From: Dasypus novemcinctus
Lineage: Eukaryota; Chordata; Mammalia; Cingulata; Dasypodidae
NCBI RefSeq assembly: GCF_030445035.2
Contig: NC_080686.1
Location: 248,001 to 312,000, forward strand
Length of the DNA stretch: 64,000 nucleotides
Reading direction: 5' to 3'
In this document: positions 1 through 10,196 of the stretch, in pieces
How the letters are laid out: every line of letters begins with the position of its first letter
How positions within the stretch are numbered: the first letter of the stretch is position 1
Made by a program: the position numbers and the translations under genes
The notes under the pieces: generated by a model
Told to the model about the DNA's origin: nothing
The model's database searches: none
What the model saw: only the letters and a program-made list of their open reading frames with translations

Positions 1-905
1 ACTACTGATGGCTCCTGGAAACACACAGATTCTATGGTCATGTCATATGGTTCTGGATTCAGGCCCTTCCAATGGGCCCTTTGGAATTTGTGTTCCTGTG
101 TGTGATGGAGTTGGACTCAGATATGACCTTTCTACACATGCCTCTTCTGTCACTTTTACTGACTCTGAGGTTGGTGCTGGAGTTGCTGTATACTCAGGAG
201 ACATGAATCTCTACACTGGCCAAATGGTTCCTGTGCTCTGAGCCTCAGCAGAGTTTCAACTCCTAATCTCTGGTTTGTTGGACTTACCCAGGTCAGTTAA
301 CAGGGAAGTGAAGATTGTCAAACACCATACCCTGCAATCAAGAATGCTTATAGTTGCAAGTAGGAGAATTGCATCCAAACACCATGTGGGATATAAGCCT
401 ACTCTCAATTTAGAGGTGGAGGGGACATCAACATCCCAGGGTCCACAGAATGGAGGAATAAAATATGTATTAGAATGGACTCACTGGTATTCTACTATAG
501 AACGATTGTGTCTAGCAATGTAAGATATTGTAGCATTGAGGTGGAGAAAGGGACCACTGTAGTTGCTGAGGGCAGGTAGAGGGAAAAAATGATGTGATGT
601 GGAGGAATTTTCATGACTTGGAGTTGTCCTAAATGCTATTGCAGGGACAGATGTTGGACTTTATATATCTTGCCATAAGCCATTGAAAGTATTGTGGGAG
701 AGTGTAAAGTACAATGTAAATCATTATCCATGAAGTTTAACTGTGCTCAAAAATGTATTCACCAATCCAATGAATGTGCCACAATTATGAAAGAGGTTGT
801 TGAGTGGGGAGAATAGGGGGTGGGGTATATGTGAAACCTCTTGTATTTTTAATGTAACATTTTTTGTGATCTATGTATCTTCAAAAAATACAATAAAATT
901 TTTAA
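1..905 (+). repeat. L1 3'UTR fragment, copy 1 (5' truncated)
   Basis: Non-coding. The block resembles the reverse complement of the L1 'A' 3'UTR (about 7560-8400): both share the run 'ggttctatggtcatg' or close variants, the 'tccacagaatggagga'-like stretch, and the same order of phrases. It ends in 'gtgatctatgtatcttcaaaaaat' followed by an A-rich tail with AATAAA. Two further copies lie at 1990-2915 and 2925-3835. The small open frames inside it are chance frames. The left end is cut by the window, so the true length is unknown. Confidence 0.72.
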
Positions 906-1840
906 ATAAAAAAGCAAAAATAAAAAAATAAACAACTACAGCTCTGAAAGTGAGAACAAAAAGTCACCGCTAGGTGATGCTGTTGGATAAGAATTCTTCC
1001 ATACTCAAAATTCCTGGAGGAGCAGGGATTGGGCTTTTGATGTTGGAGTTGGGGCAGGAACTTTCCGGTATGTGGCTTTGTAGGGCTCCTGTAGGGTGAC
1101 TGCCTGGGCCTTACTTGTGGCTGTTGTGAGATCCTCTCTCTTGCTGATAGGTAACCTGGACAAAGCATTGCTGGTAGTAAGGGTCTTAGTTGAGCCAGGT
1201 TGCCAGGGAATTAAGAGGGCTTTCTGGGTAAAAAAAATTCCAGGACTGTGTCAAAGGGACCTAGGGCTGGAGATGCACTCTAGATCTCTTCTTTGGCATT
1301 GCTCAAAGAAGTGCTCTGTCCATTGCATCATCTTCATCTTCCTAAGTAAAACCTAGCCTTATGAATTCTTTGCCTGATGGCATGTGCCTTGGCTACCTGT
1401 CAGCTCTGGAGAGGCCTCTCTCCCTACTTTTTTGTTTAAGTAGATTAGGGGCTCAAAGACTTTCATTTTAATAATCAATTACCTCCCTTTCTCTGTCTTT
1501 TTATTCTGTGATGACATGGGCCACTCAGACCCCATATTATTTGTTTTAATGCATCAGACTTTTCTCCTCTTTCCACTCATTTTTTTCACCTGTTAATGCC
1601 CTTTTTTATTTTTTTTTTCCAGTTTTTGGTGTCAAAACCCAAAGCTGCTTAAACATTTGGGGCAAGATTATTTGTGGGAATAATTTCTGTTCACTTGAGT
1701 AAATATGTACAAGTGGGGTTACAGGACCATTTGTTAAGCATGGGATTTACAAGACATGAAACTGCCATTATCTTCTAAACCGGTTGTATTTTGTTGTCCT
1801 GCATTGTCATAAGTAATAAATTTGAATGACTAAAAGAAAC
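906..1840. other. unclassified interspersed or intergenic sequence
   Basis: No convincing gene. It starts with the A-rich tail of the upstream L1 fragment. The right part (about 1680-1800) faintly resembles the antisense of L1 ORF2 sequence, but the match is too weak to classify. Open frames of up to 88 codons overlap one another on both strands and show no protein I recognise. Confidence 0.4.
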
Positions 1841-1985
1841 AAAACTAAACTAAACACATGTTGCTCAGTCATAGGACTAACTGGAATCATTTAATTCCTA
1901 TTGGCTGTAGTGAAAAGCTACCCCATAACAGGCAATTCAACATGTATATTGTCAAGATTTCAAAACTAAACACTTTAGATTCTTT
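1841..1985. repeat. ~140-bp duplicated flank, copy X
   Basis: This stretch (from 'acaaaactaaa...cacatgttgctc' through 'ggcaattcaacatg' to 'gatttcaaaactaaa') is repeated with substitutions and small indels at 3831-3965. Both copies border L1 3'UTR pieces, which points to a local duplication and not to independent insertions. Confidence 0.7.
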
Positions 1986-1989
1986 CCAA

Positions 1990-2915
1990 TCACCAGGTGA
2001 GGAGATACAACTCCAGGTACTGGTGCTCCTGAGGGCTACAGAGACACACAGGTTCTATAGTCATGGCAGATGACTCTGGAGTTCAGGGACTTGCCAGTGG
2101 GCCCTACTCTGGAATTGGTCTCCTGAGTGTGATGAAGTTGGACTTGATGTGACCTTTCTGCACATTCCTCTTCTGTCACTTTTACTAACCTGTGGTTGGT
2201 GCTGGGATTGCTGTATACCAAGGAGACTAATCTTTGGACTGACCATGTGCCATCTGGGCCCTTAGCCTCACAAATTTGCAACACTAAAATCTGGTTCATT
2301 GGACTTACTGAGTGCTGCTAACAGAGAGGTTAAGATATTCCACCACAACACCAGGGAGCCGAGAATGTCTACAACTTCTGGTAGATGAATCACACCCATT
2401 AAACATTTGGGATCTAAGCCCCCTCTTGAGTTAGAGGTGGAGTGAACATCACAATCCCTGTGTCTTCAGGATGGAGGAATAAAATATATATTAGTGTGGA
2501 CTTACTGTTATTCTACTATAGTATTATTGTGACTCTAGCAACCAAGAAATTGTATCATTGATGTGAAGACAGCAGTCACAGGATTTGCTGAGGGCAAGAG
2601 AGGGAAAAAGAGGTGTGATGTGGGGACATTTTTGGGACTTGGAGTTGTCCTGAATGATATTACAGAGACAGATGCAGGACGTTATATATTCTGCCATAAC
2701 CCATGAATGCACTGGGGGTGAGTGTAAACTACAATGTAGACTATAATCTGTGTGATATAGCAGATCTCCAAAATAAGTCCACTGAATGCACTGAATGTGC
2801 CACAATGTTGAAAGAGGTTGTTGATGTGGGATGAGTGGGCTCATGGAGTGTGGTGTATAAGGCATTCTTGTATCTTTTAGTGTATAACTTTTTGTGATCT
2901 ATGTATCTTTAAAAT
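1990..2915 (+). repeat. L1 3'UTR fragment, copy 2
   Basis: Same repeat as 1-905, with the landmark 'gagacacacaggttctat' at 2041 and the terminal 'gtgatctatgtatcttt' near 2894. It extends about 40 bp further upstream than copy 3, including 'ggtactggtgctcctgaggg', which matches L1 'A' sequence near 8370-8395 on the opposite strand. It is non-coding and diverged from its siblings by many point changes. Confidence 0.7.
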
Positions 2916-2924
2916 AAGAGACAA

Positions 2925-3835
2925 TTAACTTGTTCTCCCAAGGGCTATGGAGACACACAGGTTCTATGGTCATGGCTGATGGTTCTGGAGTTCAGTTTCT
3001 GTCAGTGGGTCCTACTTTGGAATTTGTGTCCCTGAGTGTGATGGAGTCAGACTCAGGTGTGACCTCTCTACACATGTGTCTTCTGTCACTTTTACTGAAC
3101 CTGTGGTTGGTGCTGGGTTTGCTATATACTCAGGAGACATGAATCTCTAGACTGAACACATATGCCAACTGGGCCCTGAGCCTCAGCAGAGGTGCAAGTC
3201 CTACTCACCAGTTCACTGGACTTACCCAGGTCAGCTAACAGGGAGGGGAAGATGGTCAACACCACACTAGGGACCCGAGAGTGTGTACAACTGCAAGCAG
3301 GAGAATCACATCAAAACACCATGTGGGATATAAGCCCCCTTTCAATATAGAGTTGAATTGGACATCACTGTCCCAGGGTCCACAGCATGGAAGAATAAAA
3401 TATGGATTAGAATGGACATACTGGTATTCTACTATAGAACTATTGTGTTTAGTAATGGAAGAAATTGTAGCATTGACATGGAGAAAGTGGCTATGGTAGT
3501 TGCTGAAGGCAAGTAGAGGGAAGAAGTGATGTGACGTGGGGGAATTTTCAGGACTTGGAGTTTCCTAAATGATCTTGCAGGGACAGATGTTGGACATATC
3601 ATATCCTGCCATAATCCACTGAATGTACTGTGGGGGAATGCAAACTACAATGTAAACTATTATCCATGTGGTACAGCAGTGCTCCAAAAGGTGTCACCAA
3701 TTGCAATGAATGTGCCACAATGATGAAAGAGGTTGTTGATGTGGCAGGAGAGGGCATGGAGTGTGGGGTATATGGGAGCCTCTTCTATTTTTTAATTTAA
3801 CATTTTTTGTGATCTATGTATCTTCAAAAAGCACA
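2925..3835 (+). repeat. L1 3'UTR fragment, copy 3
   Basis: This follows copy 2 head to tail. The landmark 'gagacacacaggttctat' is at 2950, giving a period of about 909 bp from copy 2. It ends in 'gtgatctatgtatcttcaaaaagc' and is followed directly by flank copy X'. No coding content. Confidence 0.7.
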
Positions 3836-3965
3836 AAACTAAAGCACATGTTGCTCTTTCAGAGCACTAATTGTAAACCAGTTTGCTCATATTGATTGTA
3901 GTGAATAGCCACGCCATAGCAGGCAATTAGCATGCATATTGAGGATTTCAAAACTAAAACATATA
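3831..3965. repeat. ~135-bp duplicated flank, copy X'
   Basis: Second copy of the 1841-1985 sequence ('cacatgttgctc', 'gtagtgaatagcc', 'caggcaatta', 'gatttcaaaactaaaac'). Its last 15 bases form the left target duplication of the adjacent SINE. Confidence 0.7.
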
Positions 3966-4453
3966 GGGCAGTGGGCTTGGCCCAGTGGTTAAGGCATCCG
4001 TCTACCACATGGGAGGTCCGCGGTTCAAACCCCGGGCCTCCTTGACCTGCGTGGAGCTAGCCCATGCACAGTGCTGATGTGCACAAGGAGTGCCTTGCCA
4101 CACAGGGGTGTCCCCACATAAGGAGTGCACCCCATAAGGAGAGCTGCCCAGTGTGAAAGAAAGTGCAGCTTGCCCAGGAATGGTGCCGCACACATGGAGA
4201 GCTGACACAACAAGATGACACAACAAAAGTGACAGTTTGTCAGTGCCGCATGACAAGAATACCAGCGGACAAAGAAGAACACACAACGAATGGACAGAGA
4301 GCAGACAACAGGGGGGAAGGGGAAATAAATAAAATAAAATCTTTAAAAAAAAAAAATGAAACACAGATTCCTGTTCCACTGGACAAAGAAGATGCAGAAA
4401 ATAGACACAGAGAACAGACAACTGGAGTGGGGGGGAGGGGAGAGATAAAAAAT
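3966..4453 (+). mobile_element. DAS-type tRNA-derived SINE with a second partial 3' unit
   Basis: The head has a pol III promoter layout: 'cttggcccagtggttaa' (A box side) and 'cggttcaaaccccgg' (B box, about 4020-4035). The usual DAS body follows, with an A-rich tail at about 4325-4357. A second, partial SINE 3' unit (about 4358-4453: 'acacagattcctgttccactgg' through 'gagaacagacaactgg') is appended after that tail. The whole is bracketed by a perfect 15-bp duplication aaactaaaacatata at 3951-3965 and 4454-4468, so both parts most likely arrived as one unit. The family name is recalled, not searched. Confidence 0.88.
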
Positions 4454-4468
4454 AAACTAAAACATATA

Positions 4469-5330
4469 AGCTTTTGGCTGAGCACCAGCTGAAAAAATGG
4501 TGGTCCCAATGCTTGTAAGAGAAAGCCCATTGCAGTCAATTAATCACGTGTGCATCCTTTTTACCAGCTATAGGACTGGCTTAAGGTGGTTTCCTTTGTT
4601 CCTGCTTAACTTTGGACTGGGAGACTGAGGCAGTAGTCTGCTGGGTTACATTAATTAATATTTTCTTCCTCCCTGCTTTTCAGTATCTTTATGTGAAAAC
4701 TAAACTGATCCCTGTCTCTTACACAGTGTCACTCAATGGCAATCCCAGGGTTCACTGGTGGATGAGCCTCCAGAAATGTTTTAAAGTCCCACTCCATTGA
4801 CCTGGACAAGATATAGCTTAGGAGAGAGGCCCATGGAGGTCTTTCCTGGCACCAAACCCTGAGAGATTTGAAGCCAGGAAAGTGTTGGATTACTCTATGT
4901 TTTTGGCTATGAATTTAATAACTTGCAATTTAGTTTATGCAGTAAAAAGAATTTATTGGAAAATGGGGGAAAGGAACAGAACTTGCTGAGAAATGGAAGA
5001 GAATGATGGAAATATACACTGTGATTTATTACAGGCTCCTCTAGGCAGATAGAGAGGGCTTTGGCTTTTGTGGTCACCCTTTAATCTATTAATTATTCTT
5101 TCACTTGTTAATGGTAAGGGGAGGGTTCCAGTTGTTATTGGTTACCCCTCCAATGGGGTATCCAGTTTTCCTTAGGGAAATGGCATAAGCACTTAGCAGG
5201 CAGGAGGCTTTTGCTGGTGTGTCTCCTGATCAGTAGCTGTGACCGCTAGAATCTAGTTGTGTTAGTGACCTTTCTGAGAAAAAAAAAACGTGCAAAGAGC
5301 TGCAATTGTCTTAGGGGATTGTGAGTTCAG
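4469..5330. other. intergenic sequence, nothing recognised
   Basis: Mixed-composition non-coding DNA with a short A run near 5281. I see no frame, RNA structure or repeat that I can name. Confidence 0.4.
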
Positions 5331-6660
5331 GAGGGGTGAGCATTAGCGCTCAGTAGCCATGGGGGCTACCGGCTACAAGGGCCTACAGGGAGTGACAACA
5401 AAATGCCACCATGCTGCTCTTCTACCCGAGTGGAGCTGCCATGACTTCCTTGCAATACCTGTCCTACCTCCTCAGGGCAGCGCTTCTGACTGAGCTCCAC
5501 AGGGGAGAGGGAGGGAGGGAGAGGGAGGGCGTACATACATGTATGCACAGGTGTGGCAGCTGCAGGGGAAAAAGGGAGTTTGAAGGGAGGCAGGCAACGG
5601 CGCGCTGAGGCCATGATGACTGCTGGAAGGCGGAGGCACCGGTCCTCCAGGGAGCCGCCGCCATGTTGCTCTTCCGCTTGTCTGAGGAACGGGCTGAGGA
5701 GGAGGGTTGGAGCGGCCACGCGTTGGCTACGAATCCTGCCACTGTCCAGGCTGGAAATGGTTCCCTCCACACCCACACACACCTGGAGGGATAAATCCAG
5801 AGCAGGTGGTCCTACACCTCCTTCCACCACCTTGGACGTGGTGCCCCTTCTTCAACCTCTTCTCACTACTTTCCTTTCAGCTCTAGTATGGCTGGGACTC
5901 AGGGCAAGGGCAGTCGGCGGGAGATAGGCAGAGCATGTATGGGCGGGGTCACAGCCCGCTGGAGGGCCTGGGGCTTGAGGCGGAGGTGCAGACCAGTGAG
6001 GAGCTTGGGCATCCTGCAGGTTATGACTGGCTGGGAGCTTGTAACCACAGTGTCTATTGGTGGATTGAAGGCTGGGTGCCTGCTGAGCCAATGTGAGGGG
6101 GGCGCGGAGCGAGCTTTAGAGCCCAGTGGCTGCAGGGGCTGCTGGGTCTTGGGACTGCCGCAAATGACGGGAAGGGAAGTGACAGACATGCTGCCTTTCT
6201 GCCCTGACTGGAAAAAGGCTGAGGAGGGACAAAACTGCTGCCGCTTCTGCTGCAGTACCTGCTCCGTGATGGACGTCAGCCCAAGGTGGGTCACCAGGTC
6301 TCTCACTTCACAGAGGGCACCCTCCCTGTCTCCTCTTGTCCTTAGCACCAGGCTGCTCCCTGACTTCCCCTCCTCGGGGCTGGCTTCAGCATCAGGTCCC
6401 TCAGGCAAGGCCTGTCTGAGGGAGAGAGGAAGAGGTTTATGTGCTTGGGGGCAGTTTTCAGTAACGATAGGAATTCTAGGCAGGCGGGCTGTGGAGCTGC
6501 AGCGGCTGTCAGGAAGCCACCGCCATGTTGTCCTTCCTTCCTGGCTGAGGGAATGGGCTGATGAGGACTGACACAGCTGCTCTTGTTTCACTGGCAATTC
6601 CCGCCTCCCCATGCATAACTTAAGGTAAGGTGGGTCTCCCAGGTCTCCCTCCTTCACAAA
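5331..6660. other. GC-rich block with repeated YY1-like motifs
   Basis: This stretch is clearly more GC-rich than its flanks and has a moderate number of CpGs (for example around 5590-5740 and 5900-6170). Three related sites occur: 'gccaccatgctgctcttc' (about 5404), 'gccgccatgttgctcttcc' (about 5656) and 'ccaccgccatgttgtccttcc' (about 6517). Read on the minus strand they resemble the YY1 consensus (AANATGGCGGC). Long overlapping open frames on both strands (227 codons plus, 252 codons minus) come with high GC and lack protein signatures. It could be a degraded retroelement promoter or LTR, or a former CpG-rich promoter. I cannot decide. Confidence 0.4.
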
Positions 6661-6839
6661 TCACAGCTCCATCTCCAACATTCCAGAGTCAGCTCCTCTG
6701 CTCTTTCTGACACCCATTTCCATACCTACAAATATACTCAGAATCCAGATGTGTCTAACTGGCTCCAAGCCTCAGCTTGTATTAGGTTATCATATCATTT
6801 GTGCAGATACTGCATAGTGCAGAGTATTCAATTTTCCTC
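6661..6839. other. short spacer, nothing recognised
   Basis: Transitional sequence between the GC-rich block and an old L1 remnant. No feature seen. Confidence 0.3.
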
Positions 6840-7235
6840 ATTTTCCCCCCATTTTTTATTATGGAAGTTTTGAGCTTACAAAACAATCATGCATAACGTG
6901 CAGAATTCCCATATATCACCCCTCAACCAAAATCTTACATTGTTGTGGAATATTTGTTACAGATTATGAAAAAATATTATAGTATTACCACCATGGTCCA
7001 TTGCATATATTTGGTGTATTTTTTCCATATGCCCCCCTATTAGTAATACCAAGTATGAGTATTGTACATCTGTGATACTTCATGAGAGAACACTCTCCTA
7101 TTTGTACTGTTAACGACAGTCCATCTTCCACCACATGGCTCACTGTTTTATAGAGTCCCATGCTTTTTACATTCTATTCAAAGTGTATACTCAGTGGCTC
7201 TCACTTTCTTCACAGAGTTGTGCAGTCCTTGTCAA
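6840..7235 (-). repeat. old L1 3'-end remnant (antisense)
   Basis: Sequence of the type 'gcagaattcccatatatcacccc...' followed by 'caaagtgtatactcagtggct' is shared with 22830-23190, which has 'caaagtgtataatcagtggct'. The same general style ('gattcccatattccccaacccc') occurs in the L1 piece at 26838-27371. The class call is inferred from this recurrence and from the T-rich start, which suggests a reversed A tail. Confidence 0.5.
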
Positions 7236-7550
7236 CTAAACCTTTGAATATTTTCGTTAGTCTTTTGTCAATTTTTTAAAAATTTAAGTTTGTTTTATTC
7301 TGTTAACATATATACTGCATAAAATTCAAATGAAGAAACACCAGTTTTTATTTACAAACCTCAAAGCATAATAATAATGAGTGCAATGTTTTGTGATACA
7401 GTTCTCATGATGGGAAGAATGAATACCACCATTTTGCTTCACTGAGCTTATGGGTAAGTGTTCCCTATCTTCAAAATTGATTGCTAATCTATATCCATGA
7501 ATACTGATTGTGTGCATGAGAGCAATAAAAGTTATGTGGCACTATCATTC
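7236..7550. other. AT-rich spacer left of L1 A
   Basis: No gene or repeat recognised. Its right edge is the junction with the T-rich (reversed A-tail) end of L1 'A'. I found no duplicate of the last bases here ('actatcattc') at the other end of that L1. Confidence 0.4.
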
Positions 7551-10196
7551 TTTTTTTAAAAATTATTTATTTATTTTTAAAAATTACATTAAAAAAATAT
7601 GAGGTCCCATTCAACTCCACCGCCCCCACCCCCCACTCCCCCACAGCAACACTCTCTCCCATCATTGTGACGCATCCATTGCACCTGGTAAGTACATCTC
7701 TGAGCATCACTGCACCCCATAGTCAATGGTCCACATCATAGCCCACACTCTCCCACGTTCCATCCAGTGGGCCCTGGGGGGATCTACAATGTCCCGTACT
7801 TGTCCGTGAAGCACCACCCAGGACAACTCCACATCCCAAAAACGCCTCCACATCTCATCTCTTCCTCCCATTCCCCAAACCCAGCAGCCACCATGGCTAC
7901 CCTTCCCACATCCATTCCACATTTTTTCTGTGGACATTGGATTGGTTGTGTCCATTGCACATCTATGTCAAGTGGGGGCTTAGATTCCACATGGATACTG
8001 GATGCACTCCTCCTGCTTTCAGTTGTAGACACTCTAGGCTCCATGGTGTGGTGGTTGACCTTCTTCAACTCGATGTTAGCTGAGTGGGGAAAGTCCAATA
8101 AATCAAAGTGTAGGAGCTGAAGTCTGTTGAGGCTCTGGGCCTGGGTGTCATATTATCAGTCCAGAGATTCAAATCCCCTAAATATATCTTAAACCCAAGC
8201 ACCAACTACAATTCCAATAAAGTAGCATGCAAGTCTTGTGAAAAGAGATCCCCTCTGAGTCCAATTCCATCACGCAGAAACACCAGCTCCAAAGAAGGGC
8301 CATCTGCCATGGCAGTGAACCCCATCTGCCATGACCATAGAACCTGTGGGACTCTTTATCCCTCAAAAGAACCAATACCTGGGGTTGTATCTACTTTATC
8401 TGTCTCTTAGACTCTGCTCAGTTGTGCATAAGGGCATTCCTTCTGACAACCTCCAGACTCTTTTTTAGAGACTCATAGCCTTATAATCTCATTTTTCCTT
8501 TCCATTTCCCCCTTACATTAGGTCAAACAGCATTTTGAAGTCATGTTATTATATGTTGATAGGGATATTCTGCTGATCCGTATTGAACCTTTAATTCAAG
8601 GTCCTTTTCTAGTTGCATCTTCAGCTGGTATGTGGTAGTGATCCCTCGGTGCCAGGGAGGCTCATCCCCAGGTGTCATGTCCCTCGCTGGGGGGAATGCA
8701 CTGCATCTACATGCTGAGTTTGGCTGTGAGAGTGGCCACATTTGAGTAACATGAAGGCTGTCAGGAGGAAACTCCCAGGCACAGTGCTACAGGCCTTGTT
8801 CTTCCTTGTTCTTATTGCATGTGTATAGGCTCAAAAGCATAGCCATTAGTATCAGGAGCCCACTGTTGGGCCCTCCTTCCTTCCCGGTTCTTGCCGTTGC
8901 CCCTGGGGGACTGCCGCTGCTCCCCCATGGTCCATGACAGTGACCCCCCGGCCAGGGGCCCAGTACCTCCCCCATCTGTTGTTTTTAATTGTTTCCACTA
9001 TGAGTATATCTAGACATTACTATATACCCTGGGCATATGCCCTGTATAACTCCCTGTCAACCATATATCTCCTGTCAATAACATCCTATATCAGTATTCC
9101 TCCGCTGTCTTTGTTGAACCACTCTGTGATCCAAAACTTCCTGTAAAGTGAATCCCAACATACTGTCAAAGACAAGAGTCTTAGATCACTGAAATTCATA
9201 TATACAATATACAGTACTTCCCCAGATCCACCATAAAACCTTTTCCCTTCCACAGCAATAATCTTTTAACTTATTCATATCATATTTCCTGAAACTGATG
9301 TACAGATTCTGAGACAATAGCTTTCAAACAAGGTGACATCTGTGCTTACTATGTGGTCCATACTTTAGGTTGTACAGTTTTCTAAATTTTTTAGTTATCC
9401 TATGTTTTGCCTTATGGTTTACATTATTAGTCTGTCATCCCCTATATGTTTTTGGTGTAATATTACATGTTTTATGTTCATCCCCGTGTACTCTCACAAA
9501 ACTCCTCTCTTGCCCCCATATTTACCTTGGTTCCATCCATTCCACATCCATTTTCCCCTCCCCTTGGGGCCCACAACGCCAGCCAATCTCCATTTCCCGA
9601 GAAGCCATGTCCAGAGATACTTGCAGCAGTATTCAGGGCCTGACTTTCTCAACTGCCCTAATGCCCTGGGAGCCTTCCTTTCTCACGAGAGATACAGTTC
9701 TCTCTATTTGATGGCATTAGTCCTCCCCAGGATGTGGGTCCACCCCAACTCTCACTTCTTGGGTCTCTTCCCAATGGTACAACCCACCTTGGCAAAAAGA
9801 GCCTTCAGCTATTCCCCCGGAGTCTGTCCTGCATCAAATCATGCCCCCTGAGCATCCTAAACAGGTAACCCTCCTACTTATACTTTGATACGATTTTCTC
9901 AACATTTTGTTCTCAACGAACACCTGACACTTTCCCATGTTCGTATATTGCCCCTCCCTCCCCCCAATATTTGGACAATATTACCCCTCTGCCCATCCCC
10001 AGCCCCCCTCAAACCCACAAAGCCCCACCCGAAGGCAACCCCTTGCCCCCATTTTGTCCCTTCTTTGTGCTCATACTTACCGCCAGCTCATCATAGATTC
10101 CACCCCTGCAGACGTTAACTCACATCCTTCCTCCACCCCCCGATTTCCTGTAAGCCTCTTTTCCAGACTCTAACTCTCTGAGGCAGTTTGCTTATT
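7551..10196 (-). repeat. long 3'UTR of L1 A
   Basis: It lies between the ORF2 stop (10197) and the A-rich tail. The sequence is colinear with the 3'UTR of L1 'B' (36089-38922), so the length is a family trait and not a chance fusion. The 900-bp pieces at 1-3835 derive from a related 3'UTR. Frames of up to 149 codons are open on the plus strand but look like chance frames in C-rich DNA. Confidence 0.8.

Noticed and set aside
3966..4060. Possible functional tRNA gene
   Set aside because: The tRNA-like head lacks a full cloverleaf and continues into a SINE body; it recurs in all DAS copies.
5888..6657. Overlapping long frames (227 codons plus, 252 codons minus)
   Set aside because: High-GC sequence lacks stops on both strands by chance; no domain, splice context or recognisable protein.
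9370..9851. Plus-strand frames of 113-149 codons
   Set aside because: They lie in the L1 3'UTR and are not kept in the equivalent region of L1 B.
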